Origin: CAYNVQ01 sp964400735
GTDB taxonomy: Bacteria > Acidobacteriota > Aminicenantia > Aminicenantales > Aminicenantaceae
Reading direction: 5' to 3'
Assembly: GCA_964400735.1 (NCBI GenBank)
Contig: CAYNVQ010000001.1
Location: 806,001-870,000, forward strand
DNA length: 64,000 nucleotides
The notes under the pieces: model-generated
Database searches by the model: none
The model's input: the letters and a program-made list of their open reading frames with translations, nothing else
Told to the model about the DNA's origin: nothing
Shown: positions 17,330 to 26,301 of the stretch, piece by piece
Numbering within the stretch: the first letter of the stretch is position 1
How the letters are laid out: every line of letters begins with the position of its first letter
Position numbers and translations under genes: made by a program

Positions 17330-19248
17330 ATTCGGTTGTTTTCTCTTTCGGCGACAAACACCATGCCTCGCGAATCGACAACTACGCCCATCGGATAATT
17401 CAACTGTCCTCTGCCCTTTCCTGTCTCTCCCCATTCGGCTATAAGCTTTCCCTTCCCATCATATTTTTTTATTTTGTTATTTCCTGAATCAGAAATGTAG
17501 ATATAACCATTCTGATCTATAGCGATTCCCATGGGTTTGTTCAAATCTGCCGCTGTTTCCCCCTTGCCTCCCCAGGATTCCAAAAATTCCCCCTCCGATG
17601 AAAATTTTTGGAGACGCGTTCTATCCGCTACAAAAATCTCGTTATTTTGGTTGACAGCGATAGCCGAGGGAAAGAGAAATTCCCCATTCGAAATCCCCCT
17701 CATCCCGATGGTTTTATTATAAATTCCGAGGTTAGAAAATTTTTTTACACAATGATTATTAGAATCCACCACATAAACATTGAAATTTCCATCGACAGCC
17801 ACCCCCAACGGATTCTGGAACTCTGAATCTCCCGAACCTTCCTTCCCCCATTTCTTGATGAGTTTTCCATCTTTATTGAACTTCATTACACAATGCCGCT
17901 TCGTATCTGTGATATAGATATACCTTCGGTTATCGACAGCGATGGCCGAGGGACTCTTCAAATCACCAAAATCGTTTTTTTGGGAGGCCCAGGCTAGATC
18001 GATCTTTCCCTCCGGAGTGATCTTTTTGACCTTTCCATCGCTTTCGTCCACAACGAGGATGGAGTTATCCGCATCCAACGTTATCCCTGCGGGTTTTTGA
18101 AAAAGCGGCGAATCGGGCCCCCCCCACGCTGCATCGGAAGCGTAGTTTTTTCCAGTCAGGAGAATGGAAACCGACAGTGGGTCGACCCCTTCAGGGATCT
18201 CGATGGTCCCTTCCCACGGGGCATAATTTTCCTTCGATAAATTAATTTTATGATCTCCATAAGGGACATAGGGAAGCACGCAATCCGTTTTCTGTCCGGT
18301 ATCTTGCGCGTCTAAAAAAATCTTTGCTCCCTGGGGGACGGATTTTACTTCCAGATTTCTTCCCAACCTATCGAGGACGTAATGTCTATCGGCATTCGCG
18401 TCGGTCAAAAATATTTCATCTGTAACAGACTTATAGCCGTCCTTCTTCAACTCGAGGAAAACTTTGGGAGATTTGGAGCTATAGAGAAAGGGCGTAAGCC
18501 CTACAGATTGACCATTAACCACCATTTCGGCTTGATTGGGATCTGTCGTAACCTTCAGAGAATATTCGGTAATGAGACCTAAAAATTCTTTTTCTGCCTG
18601 GTCAATAAGCCCCATGATTTCCGGGTCGAGGATATTGCGTGTAATCTCTTTTCCGTAGGCATGATTGACTTCGAACATGTTTCTGATGTCTCGAAGGGCG
18701 GCATAATCATCGCCCTTTCCGGCATAAGCCATGCCTAACCATAAGTAAATTTCAGCCGCTATTCTGCTTTGTCTCTGATGATCTTCCACTCGAAAAGCTT
18801 TGGCTATCAATGGTTCAAGGAATTCCAGAGCCTTATCAAAATCACTTTTTTGACGGACAAACTGGCGGCCTTGCTCCATGCGGCCTTCAATCTCCTGGAT
18901 AATCCCGATCTGGGTCTCGATCGTGCCGGTTAGGGAAGAGGCTTCTTCTTTTGCCACTTCGTCTTTTGACATCTCCCTAACCAGCATCTCGTGGACAAAG
19001 CCGGTTATGCGAAGCCCCTCTTTTTCAAAGGTGACCTTGTACCACTCTCCCTGTTTTTCCACGGCATCCAGAACGGTGTTGAGCGGGATTCTCGCCAGTG
19101 TTTCTCCATCGATCTCCGGTGAGACTTTTACCGTGGCGCTATCCACGATCACACGAAGCTTGAATGGAGGATTATCCTGGGAAAAAACTAGCGAAAGGAA
19201 AAGAGATATAAAAAATAAGACTTTGATAAGCCGAATCATCCTTGACAT
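17290..19248 (-). CDS. Exported SH3-PEGA-NHL repeat protein
   Basis: A 652-residue protein with signal peptide (residues 1-24). Domains in order: bacterial SH3 (about 30-95), a helical TPR-like region (about 110-220), two PEGA domains ('LKVTTDPNQAEMVVNGQSVGLTPF' near 228 and 'LEVKSVPQGAKIFLDAQDTGQ' near 300), and about six NHL beta-propeller repeats from residue 385 to the end ('NPLGVAVDGNFNVYVVDSNNHCVKKF' type). PEGA and NHL modules usually act in cell-envelope binding. It is the second gene of an operon with the Ser/Thr kinase (33 bp gap). An envelope sensor or scaffold linked to that kinase is plausible but inferred. Confidence 0.85.
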   Translation of the reverse strand: MSRMIRLIKVLFFISLFLSLVFSQDNPPFKLRVIVDSATVKVSPEIDGETLARIPLNTVLDAVEKQGEWYKVTFEKEGLRITGFVHEMLVREMSKDEVAKEEASSLTGTIETQIGIIQEIEGRMEQGRQFVRQKSDFDKALEFLEPLIAKAFRVEDHQRQSRIAAEIYLWLGMAYAGKGDDYAALRDIRNMFEVNHAYGKEITRNILDPEIMGLIDQAEKEFLGLITEYSLKVTTDPNQAEMVVNGQSVGLTPFLYSSKSPKVFLELKKDGYKSVTDEIFLTDANADRHYVLDRLGRNLEVKSVPQGAKIFLDAQDTGQKTDCVLPYVPYGDHKINLSKENYAPWEGTIEIPEGVDPLSVSILLTGKNYASDAAWGGPDSPLFQKPAGITLDADNSILVVDESDGKVKKITPEGKIDLAWASQKNDFGDLKSPSAIAVDNRRYIYITDTKRHCVMKFNKDGKLIKKWGKEGSGDSEFQNPLGVAVDGNFNVYVVDSNNHCVKKFSNLGIYNKTIGMRGISNGEFLFPSAIAVNQNNEIFVADRTRLQKFSSEGEFLESWGGKGETAADLNKPMGIAIDQNGYIYISDSGNNKIKKYDGKGKLIAEWGETGKGRGQLNYPMGVVVDSRGMVFVAERENNRIQAFKVMSGSGRD

Positions 19249-19281
19249 CGGAACTATCCTTTAAAGAAAAATAAGCTTAAA

Positions 19282-20979
19282 TTATTTGTATACCAATATC
19301 TTCCAGATATTATCAAGCCTCTCCAAGGTCAGGGTCATTTTCCCCTCGAAGACCACCTTTTTCTTCCCGCTCTTTTTGTCCACTGCCACAAGTAAGCGGG
19401 AAAAGCTGACATCAGCGTGGTCCTGATCGATAAAACGAACAGAAAGGCTCGATATATTGGATTTGATATCGTCAAAGTTGTTGAATAGCTCCATGGCCTC
19501 TATTTTCTTTTTTTCGGCCAGGGATTCAGCTCCGATCTGGCTGAGGAAGGCCAGAAGGTCCTTTTGCTCCTCTGCTCTTCTCTGGCTCTCGATGACTTCT
19601 CTGATTTTTCTCTCTGAAATGGCCTTATCGGCCAGCGATAGATAGTGCTTTGCATCTCTGTTTTCACTGTCCAGTTTCAGGATTTTTTCCATATTGGCCA
19701 TACATAGCTCATAGTTGCCTTTCTCGAATGCCCCCTTCCCTTCTAAAAGACAGTCAGCTATCGTGGTCTCGCTCAATTTTTTCTGAGCCTTTGATAGATA
19801 TTCGCGGGCCTTTTCATCGGCATTATTTTGACTGAGCAACCCTTCTGCAATCTTGATCGTTGAGGAATAGTCTCCCCTTTCATAGCTCTTGGCCAACCTA
19901 TCCCACTCTGTATCGAAAGCCTCAAGGACAGGCCCCATTGCTCGCGGAGATGGAATAGCGCTCTCGGATTGAACGAGATGGACAGATTCCCCAGCATTCG
20001 ACTCGGCGATAACATTTCTGTACAGGAAGAAACCGCCTACACCGAGGACGGTCATAGCCCCCATCAGGACCAGCGGAAGGACAAAGTTTTTCCTTTTCCT
20101 CAGGGGCGGCTCAAATCCCATTGAAGATTCATGGTAACCGGTCATGGCCAATGTCCTATCAGAAAAATGGGTTATTTTCCTGAGTTCTGCAGCTAATTCT
20201 GAGCATGATCTGTAGCGTTTTTCCGGATCCTTGGACAGGGCCTTCTTGACGATGGCCTCGAATTCGGAAGGAATTTCCTTCCTGAAATGGGAAAGAGGCA
20301 TGGCTTCCTCATTGACGATCTTATAGATAACCGTGGTGATACTCTCCCCCTCGAAAGGCCTCCTCCCGGTGAGAAGTTCATACAGTATGGCGCCCAGCGA
20401 AAATATGTCCGATCGCTTATCGATTTTTTTTCCCATCACCTGTTCGGGTGACATATAACTCGGTGTTCCGATAGCCGCTCCGGTCTGGGTGATGGTGGAC
20501 ATTTCGACATGCGCTACTCCGAAATCGACGAGAAAAGGTTTCCCCTCTTCATCCAGAAGAATATTGGCAGGTTTGATATCGCGATGCACGATCCCATTCC
20601 GATGGGCATAATCCAATGCTTCGCATATCTGAACCATAAGCCTGACGATAGCAGGAGCCGGAATTTTTTTTCTCGATGTGATCCAATTCTGCAGGCTTGA
20701 ACCTTCTACATACTGCATGACGATGTAGGTCATATCTTTCTCTTTGCCCACATCGTAGATGGTGATGATATTCGGATGGAGCAAATTCCCCGCTGACCGG
20801 GCCTCCCGTATGAAACGAAGCATCAGCTCATTCTTTTCCGATTCATCGGAAATCAGGTCGAAACGGATGGTTTTGATGGCAACTTCACGATCGATATCTG
20901 GATCCAAGGCTTTATATACAATCCCCATGGCTCCCTTACCAAGGATTTCGACAATCGTGTATTTTCCAATTTTTTCCAT
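19282..20979 (-). CDS. PknB-type membrane Ser/Thr protein kinase with extracytoplasmic helical repeats
   Basis: A 565-residue protein. Residues 7-270 are a complete Hanks-type kinase: GKGAMG loop, VAIK lysine, HRDIKPANILL catalytic loop, DFG, and GTPSYMSPEQ in the P+1 region. One transmembrane helix follows ('FVLPLVLMGAMTVLGVGGFFLY', about 297-318). The outer part (about 345-490) holds TPR-like repeats ('YERGDYSSTIKIAEGLLSQN', 'FEKGNYELCMANMEKILKLD') and ends in a nuclear-transport-factor-like or DUF4440-like beta segment ending 'WKILVYK'. It is the first gene of an operon with the SH3-PEGA-NHL gene and has a good promoter. FHA proteins such as the one at 1-725 are natural readers of its products. 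Confidence 0.9.
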   Translation of the reverse strand: MEKIGKYTIVEILGKGAMGIVYKALDPDIDREVAIKTIRFDLISDESEKNELMLRFIREARSAGNLLHPNIITIYDVGKEKDMTYIVMQYVEGSSLQNWITSRKKIPAPAIVRLMVQICEALDYAHRNGIVHRDIKPANILLDEEGKPFLVDFGVAHVEMSTITQTGAAIGTPSYMSPEQVMGKKIDKRSDIFSLGAILYELLTGRRPFEGESITTVIYKIVNEEAMPLSHFRKEIPSEFEAIVKKALSKDPEKRYRSCSELAAELRKITHFSDRTLAMTGYHESSMGFEPPLRKRKNFVLPLVLMGAMTVLGVGGFFLYRNVIAESNAGESVHLVQSESAIPSPRAMGPVLEAFDTEWDRLAKSYERGDYSSTIKIAEGLLSQNNADEKAREYLSKAQKKLSETTIADCLLEGKGAFEKGNYELCMANMEKILKLDSENRDAKHYLSLADKAISERKIREVIESQRRAEEQKDLLAFLSQIGAESLAEKKKIEAMELFNNFDDIKSNISSLSVRFIDQDHADVSFSRLLVAVDKKSGKKKVVFEGKMTLTLERLDNIWKILVYK

Positions 20980-21069
20980 CGGTCCTCGGCAAAATCCCGC
21001 TTCACTAGGTGACGCTCCCTCCCCTTTAGGAGGAAAATACTCAACAGCGCCAAAACAGTTTCATTAAAC

Positions 21070-21098
21070 AAAATATCTAAGTTTCTACCCCTTGTCAA
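21070..21098 (-). promoter_or_regulatory. Promoter of the Ser/Thr kinase operon
   Basis: Minus strand TTGACA (21098-21093), 17-bp spacer, TATTTT (21075-21070), giving a leader of about 85 bases. Confidence 0.6.
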
Positions 21099-21296
21099 GG
21101 GAGAAAAAGCTTTGAATGCCCCTTGCTCTCTCAAAAGGATCAATAGGAAGAGTTTGTAGAAAAGAACTTGCAGAATGTCTTCGACCCAGTCAGATATTTC
21201 ACGCTGTTCCCTTCTCAGCTCCAGAAGCAATTATGAGACCATAAATCCAGGTTGTGTCGGAGGCGAAAAGGTGGTATACAAAGATCTCTTGCGGCG

Positions 21297-22391
21297 ATGA
21301 AAAAACCGGGATATGACCCTTTAGAATTCCAGAAAAGATTGAAGGCCTGGTACAGGACGAACCATAGACAGCTCCCTTGGCGTCAAACTAACGATCCGTA
21401 TAAAATTTGGATCTCTGAGGTCATGCTCCAACAAACCACTGTCCAAACCGTCATCCCCTACTATATGAACTGGATGAAGCTTTTTCCTGATATGCGGAGC
21501 TTGGCTGAAGCTCCTATACAGGCCGTCCTCAAGGCCTGGCAGGGTTTGGGATACTATCAAAGAGCAAAGAACGTGCACGCAGCATCCAAAATCATCTTGA
21601 ATCATTTTGAGGGCCAAATTCCCAAGAAGTATGATGACTTAAAAAGCCTGCCTGGATTTGGCCCCTACACCTCAGCCGCCGTGTTGAGTATCGCCTTCGA
21701 CGAACCCCATTTTGCTATCGACGCCAACATCCGTCGTATACTCATGAGGCTTCTGAAAAGAGCGGATAAAGCCAGCCAAAAGATCGACAGGGAACTTCTT
21801 TGCTCTGTTTCGCCCTTTCTCCCCCGAGAAAACATGGGGATCTTCAATCAGGCGATGATGGAACTGGGTGCGCTGATCTGCCGACCCAGAAATCCCCTCT
21901 GCCGCACGTGCCCCGTGAGCAGCTTCTGTTCGGCTTTCGAAGCAGGAGAGCAAGAGGTCATCCCTCTATCCAGAAAAAGAAATTACCAAAAGATCGAGGC
22001 CGCAGTCGGACTTGTCGAAAAACAGGGAAAATTCCTCATTCAAAGGAGACCTTCAAAAGGGCTTCTGGCTGACCTTTGGGAATTCCCCGGCGGCAAGATT
22101 CAAAAAGGAGAATCTCCAAAACAGGCCTTGAGAAGGGAAATAATGGAAGAGATCGGAGAAGAGGTTAGCCAGGAGAAGCTGCTCACCATCGTGAGACATG
22201 CCTATACTCAATTCCAGGTCACCCTCTATGCCTTTACCTGCTCCCTCAAAAACAAGCCTAAGCTTGATAAAAGGCGCCAGCGATGGGTCTCCCTCAAGGG
22301 GATGCAGCGATATCCTTTTCCCTCGGGAAGCGCTAAAATCATCCAATTCCTGGAGAGGCGGCTCAAAAAAAATAAAAATGATTTTGAATAG
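21297..22391 (+). CDS. mutY: A/G-specific adenine DNA glycosylase
   Basis: About 364 residues from the ATG at 21297 (a TTG at 21252 would add 15). It removes adenine paired with 8-oxoguanine in base excision repair. The helix-hairpin-helix glycosylase part shows 'SEVMLQQTTVQTVIPYY', 'LPGFGPYTSAAVLSIAF' and the catalytic Asp in 'AIDANIRRI'. The [4Fe-4S] cysteines keep exact Cx6Cx2Cx5C spacing in 'CRPRNPLCRTCPVSSFC'. The C-terminal NUDIX-like domain that reads 8-oxoG is present ('LWEFPGGKIQKGES' and 'REIMEEIGEE'). Length and motifs are those of a normal MutY. The next gene overlaps its 3' end by 14 bp. Confidence 0.95.
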   Translation: MKKPGYDPLEFQKRLKAWYRTNHRQLPWRQTNDPYKIWISEVMLQQTTVQTVIPYYMNWMKLFPDMRSLAEAPIQAVLKAWQGLGYYQRAKNVHAASKIILNHFEGQIPKKYDDLKSLPGFGPYTSAAVLSIAFDEPHFAIDANIRRILMRLLKRADKASQKIDRELLCSVSPFLPRENMGIFNQAMMELGALICRPRNPLCRTCPVSSFCSAFEAGEQEVIPLSRKRNYQKIEAAVGLVEKQGKFLIQRRPSKGLLADLWEFPGGKIQKGESPKQALRREIMEEIGEEVSQEKLLTIVRHAYTQFQVTLYAFTCSLKNKPKLDKRRQRWVSLKGMQRYPFPSGSAKIIQFLERRLKKNKNDFE

Positions 22392-23403
22392 GGATAAATT
22401 GAATTATCGATTCGTTCCCTACGGAACCGAATTTGTTCCTGAACGAGCGACTTTAGTTCTTGATGTAGGGATGAAAACGGTGCCTGGAATCGTCGATCAC
22501 CACCATCCAGAAGCAGAGCCTGAATGCACAGCCTCCTTGATAGCCAAACATCCCTCACTCATCTTGGGCCATACAGAAAGAGATAAATTGGAGCTCATCG
22601 TTACTCACCGTCGCCCTGATTTCGACGCTGTTTCTTCGATTTTCTTGGCCTTAAGGCTTCTCGAGACAGACAAGATAGATCCTTTTATTGAAAAAATCGC
22701 CACGTATACCAAAATGGTCGATTCTGCCTCCCTACCAAAGGAATGGGATCTCCCCTCCACTCCCTATGCCATCCTTCGGGCCCTTTTTCTCTTTATAAGG
22801 AAAAAAGATGAGGCGGCGGACAGGGAAAGGGTAAGAGAGGGATTGAAATTCATTGATTTTCTCTACACAAAAATGAATGAGGGACATGAAATCCATCAGA
22901 ACAGACCTCTTTTCTCTGGAATCGAGAGATACGAAAGAGCTATAAAAAAAGCGGAGGACGATTATTTTAACTATCTCTATGATCTGGAAAAAAGTCAAAA
23001 ATTGAGCCTAAGCCTGCCACACATATCGGGAAAAGCGAAAAAAACAGTGGACGGCCTCATCGTGAAGAATCCCCGAAGTTATCTTCTCAAAGATTGGGCT
23101 CGAAGAGATAAGATAAAGTCTCCCCTCAAACAGGGCTTTTCCTTTCTCATGACTAATTTCGGAAATCAACGATTCATCCTCGGGGTCGATCCGGAACAGG
23201 ATGTCAATCTCAAGGGCCTTGGAGAACGGTTGAATAAAAAGGAAGCGCAAAAACGAAAAGAACAAAATCGAGAATTTCCCTTTCATTGGTACGATGGAAA
23301 TTGCCCCCTATTCAATTTCCGAATCATCGATTCCCCCCAGGACGAAACCTCTCTATCCCACCAGGAAATAGTCGATATCCTAAAGGAATTCGGAAAAATC
23401 TAA
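22378..23403 (+). CDS. DHH-motif protein with rearranged motif order, function unknown
   Basis: A 341-residue soluble protein. I choose the ATG at 22378, overlapping mutY by 14 bp, over upstream starts that lie inside mutY. Near the N-terminus it has 'LVLDVGMKTVPGIVDHHHPE' followed about 40 residues later by 'ELIVTHRRPDFDAVSSIFLALRLL'. The second resembles motif I of DHH phosphoesterases (H-x-x-P-D-x-D-A) and the first their motif III (D-H-H), but the order is reversed compared with RecJ or oligoribonucleases. No C-terminal GGGH (DHHA1) motif is evident. I infer a metal-dependent phosphoesterase-like fold; the family is not recognised. Translational coupling to mutY could mean a link to nucleotide or DNA damage metabolism. 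Confidence 0.6.
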   Translation: MILNRDKLNYRFVPYGTEFVPERATLVLDVGMKTVPGIVDHHHPEAEPECTASLIAKHPSLILGHTERDKLELIVTHRRPDFDAVSSIFLALRLLETDKIDPFIEKIATYTKMVDSASLPKEWDLPSTPYAILRALFLFIRKKDEAADRERVREGLKFIDFLYTKMNEGHEIHQNRPLFSGIERYERAIKKAEDDYFNYLYDLEKSQKLSLSLPHISGKAKKTVDGLIVKNPRSYLLKDWARRDKIKSPLKQGFSFLMTNFGNQRFILGVDPEQDVNLKGLGERLNKKEAQKRKEQNREFPFHWYDGNCPLFNFRIIDSPQDETSLSHQEIVDILKEFGKI

Positions 23404-23450
23404 GATAGGTTAGTCTTTCTTTTCCACACCCTTCATAAAATCAATAAAAA

Positions 23451-23542
<92 letters not shown>

Positions 23543-23776
23543 GCCGGACTCGTCTACGGCCTCCATTTTAGCATTTTTCGTATCTGAGTCAAATCAAAGA
23601 GGTGACAAATACGACCTGCACCGAACGATAAACATAATACACTTGGCGCAGCCAAATTTCTAAGGAACCATTTCCATGAATCCTTCAAAGCATATGGGTA
23701 GAAATCCATCCAATGAAAAATGAAAAAACCGCTTCTTGTCAAAACAACGTTGGGGCCGAGCTATCCTTTTTCCGAC

Positions 23777-23866
23777 TGGCGGAGGGAGAGGGATTCGAAC
23801 CCCCGTCACGATCACTCGTGAAGCGGTTTTCAAGACCGCCGCCTTCAGCCACTCGGCCATCCCTCC
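23777..23866 (-). tRNA. tRNA-Ser, anticodon UGA
   Basis: Acceptor GGAGGGA/TCCCTCC, discriminator G and encoded CCA. The anticodon arm CGGTC-TTGAAAA-CCG reads UGA. The variable arm (CACGAGTGATCGTG) and TTCGAATCC T-loop are typical of class II tRNA-Ser. It lies between serS and the GCU tRNA on the same strand. Confidence 0.95.
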
Positions 23867-23925
23867 GCAGAGACAGTGTATTTTACCCCCGGGCGAAATT
23901 GTAAGCAACCCCCTATAGAATTTCG

Positions 23926-25197
23926 TCAGAAGATCTTTTCTTGCCCATCCATGTAAGGACGCAGCGCTTCGGGGAGGACAACCGAGCCGTCCTCCTGCTG
24001 GAAGCACTCCAAAATGGCGGCCACTGTACGGCCGATCGCCACTCCGGAACCGTTCAAGGTGTGCACAAACTCGGGTTTAGCCTTCGGTTCTCTTCGAAAA
24101 CGGATGTTCGCTCTCCTGGCCTGAAAATCTTCACAGTTCGTGCAGGAGGATATTTCCAGGAATTTGTTTCGATGAGGCATCCAGAGTTCCAGGTCATAGG
24201 TTTTGGCCCCGGCAAATCCCAGCTCGCCGGTACATAGGACCACCGTCCGAAAATGGAGCCCCAGTCTTTTCAATATCTCTTCGGCGTCGCTGGTCAATCT
24301 TTCCAGTTCCTGGTATGAGTTTTCAGGCAAGGTCAAACTGGCCAATTCCACCTTGTTGAATTGATGCTGACGCACCAAGCCCCGGATATCTTTCCCGTAA
24401 GAGCCCGCTTCGCTTCGGAAACAGGGTGTGTAGGCCACGAATCTCTGAGGGAGGGATCCCCCATCCAGGATATCTTCCCGATAGAGGTTGGTTAAAGGGA
24501 CCTCTGCCGTAGGGATGAGGTACCATGGATGACCGCTCAATTTGAACAGGTCTTCCTCAAACTTGGGAAGATTTCCTGTCCCGATCAGGTTGTCTCTATT
24601 GGCGATAAAAGGGGGGAGGACTTCTGTGTATCCCCTTTCCTTGGTGTGGATGTCGATCATAAAATTGATCAATGCCCTCTCCAGGAGCGCGCCTTTCCCT
24701 AAATAGACCACAAACCTCGACCCAGCAAGCTTGGCGGCCCGCTCGAAATTCAGGATTCCTAATTTTTGCCCTATTTCCCAATGGGGCCGCGGTTTAAACT
24801 GAAATTCCGGCTTGTTACCGAACCGCCTGATTTCCAGGTTTTTTTCAGAACCCTGGCCTTTAGGAACCGAATCATGAGGGAGATTTGGAATCTCTAGCAG
24901 GATGCGATTCAGATCTTCTTCCAACTTTTTATAGGTCTCATCCAGGCCTTTGATCTCTTCTGACACCTTTTTCATCTCTTGAATCAGAGAGCCCGGATTC
25001 TTTCCTTCTCCTTTTATCCTTCCTATCTGCTTGGAGGTTTTATTCAACTCGTATCTCAAGCTCTCTATTTGGCGCAGGAAATCCTTCCTTTCTTTGGAGA
25101 GTCCAAGAAACTTGGCCAGGTCTAACTTTGTTCCCCGGGAAGCAACTTTTTCGACCACCAGGCCGGGATTTTCTTCGACGAATTTCGCGTCCAACAT
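23926..25197 (-). CDS. serS: Seryl-tRNA synthetase
   Basis: A 423-residue class II synthetase. The start is set at the ATG at 25197, where the conserved N-terminus MLDAKFVEENP begins; the open frame extends upstream but without homology. Residues about 25-105 form the long antiparallel coiled-coil arm that contacts the tRNA variable arm. Motif 2 ('FVAYTPCFRSEAGSYGKDIRGLVRQHQF'), the TAEVPL serine-site loop ('LIPTAEVPLTNLY') and motif 3 ('LNGSGVAIGRTVAAILECFQ') are all complete. Two serine tRNA genes follow within 480 bp on the same strand, so enzyme and substrates may be co-transcribed. Confidence 0.97.
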   Translation of the reverse strand: MLDAKFVEENPGLVVEKVASRGTKLDLAKFLGLSKERKDFLRQIESLRYELNKTSKQIGRIKGEGKNPGSLIQEMKKVSEEIKGLDETYKKLEEDLNRILLEIPNLPHDSVPKGQGSEKNLEIRRFGNKPEFQFKPRPHWEIGQKLGILNFERAAKLAGSRFVVYLGKGALLERALINFMIDIHTKERGYTEVLPPFIANRDNLIGTGNLPKFEEDLFKLSGHPWYLIPTAEVPLTNLYREDILDGGSLPQRFVAYTPCFRSEAGSYGKDIRGLVRQHQFNKVELASLTLPENSYQELERLTSDAEEILKRLGLHFRTVVLCTGELGFAGAKTYDLELWMPHRNKFLEISSCTNCEDFQARRANIRFRREPKAKPEFVHTLNGSGVAIGRTVAAILECFQQEDGSVVLPEALRPYMDGQEKIF

Positions 25198-25275
25198 GCC
25201 GAAGATTATAGCACATGTAAACATGTTTTCAAAAATCGCGGCTAAAGACCAGAGCAATGGAAAAAGAGCGCCTGG

Positions 25276-25304
25276 TTGACTCAAAAGGGAGATTAAAATA
25301 TAGT
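25276..25304 (+). promoter_or_regulatory. Promoter for the adenosyltransferase gene, apparently leaderless
   Basis: TTGACT (25276-25281), 17-bp spacer, TATAGT (25299-25304). The expected start at about 25311-25312 is one or two bases before the ATG at 25313, which lacks a ribosome site. Confidence 0.5.
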
Positions 25305-25312
25305 TGGTTCTT

Positions 25313-25867
25313 ATGGCTGAGAAAGATAAAGGCTGCAAAGAAAAATTCGTAGGCTACATCCAGGTCTACACCGGAAACGGAAAGGGAAAAACCACGGCTG
25401 CCTTGGGACTTGCCTTGAGGGCAGCCGGTCACGGCCTCAGAACCTATTTCGGCCAATTCCTCAAAGGGCAAGACTACGGAGAGATTTTCGCCATCCGGAA
25501 ACTTTCACCCCTTATCACCATAGAGCAGTTCGGGCGAAAGGGCTTCATTCATGTCACCGAAAATCCTGACGAGGAAGATATCCGCAGAGCGCAAAAAGGT
25601 CTTCGAAAATGCTACAAGATGATGAAATCACGAAAATATCAAATCATTGTCCTGGACGAGGTCAATGTGGCCGTTCACTTCAACCTCTTTTCGGAAAAGG
25701 AAATTCATGATTTTCTGGATGCGAAACCGGAAGATGTTGAAGTGGTCTTGACGGGCAGATACGCCCCGGAGTCTTTTATAAGGCGCGCGGATATGGTCAC
25801 GGAGATGGAAGAAATCAAGCACTACTACCAAAAAGGCATTCAGGCCCGCACCGGGATCGAAAAATAA
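25313..25867 (+). CDS. cobO: Cob(I)alamin/corrinoid adenosyltransferase (CobO/BtuR type)
   Basis: A 184-residue P-loop protein. 'GYIQVYTGNGKGKTTAALGLALRAAGHG' is the signature Walker A region of CobA/CobO/BtuR enzymes, 'QFLKG' and 'IIVLDEVNVAVHF' (Walker B) follow, and 'VVLTGRYAPESFIRRADMVTEMEEIKHYYQKGIQARTGIEK' is the typical C-terminus. It transfers the 5'-deoxyadenosyl group of ATP to cob(I)alamin. I use the ATG at 25313; a TTG at 25304 lies within the predicted -10 region. The zincin gene starts 16 bp downstream. The TonB receptor at 33814-35763 could import corrinoids, but that link is speculative. Confidence 0.93.
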   Translation: MAEKDKGCKEKFVGYIQVYTGNGKGKTTAALGLALRAAGHGLRTYFGQFLKGQDYGEIFAIRKLSPLITIEQFGRKGFIHVTENPDEEDIRRAQKGLRKCYKMMKSRKYQIIVLDEVNVAVHFNLFSEKEIHDFLDAKPEDVEVVLTGRYAPESFIRRADMVTEMEEIKHYYQKGIQARTGIEK

Positions 25868-25883
25868 GGCCTCTCACTCCACG

Positions 25884-26264
25884 ATGAAAAAGGAAGAATT
25901 CGAAAGGCTGGTGGAAAAAGCCTTGGCTGACCTTCCAGAGAAATTCAAGAAGCTGATGGATAATTTGGTCGTCATGGTAGAAGAGATGGCTCCTCCAGAA
26001 GTTTACAGGCAAACAGGAAGCTCTCCTTTCAGCCGCATATTGGGCATTTATCACGGTGTTTCCTTCAAGCACCGAGGACCGTATTACGGTAACGTTCCGC
26101 CAGATGTTATCACCATCTACCAGAAACCCATAGAGGAAATCAGTCGCTCGGAAGAAGAGATCAAGGTAAGGGTCCGGAATGTGGTCATCCACGAAGTGGG
26201 GCATTATTTCGGGCTGACGGATGAGGAGCTGAGAAAACTCGAAGCCGATTCCGGACGGGATTGA
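25884..26264 (+). CDS. Zincin-like metallopeptidase, type I (Zincin_1 family)
   Basis: A 126-residue protein with the HExxH zinc motif in 'VVIHEVGHYFGLTDEEL' near the C-terminus, the hallmark of the small Zincin_1 (metallopeptidase family) proteins found in many bacteria. 'GIYHGVSFKHRG' and 'PDVITIYQKPI' also fit the family. No signal peptide, so it is cytoplasmic. It is likely co-transcribed with cobO upstream (16 bp) and perhaps with the aldolase gene downstream (37 bp). The physiological substrate of this family is not established. Confidence 0.88.
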   Translation: MKKEEFERLVEKALADLPEKFKKLMDNLVVMVEEMAPPEVYRQTGSSPFSRILGIYHGVSFKHRGPYYGNVPPDVITIYQKPIEEISRSEEEIKVRVRNVVIHEVGHYFGLTDEELRKLEADSGRD

Positions 26265-26301
26265 ACACATTGATACCGTCCATCAGAAAGGAGCCGTATC
26301 C

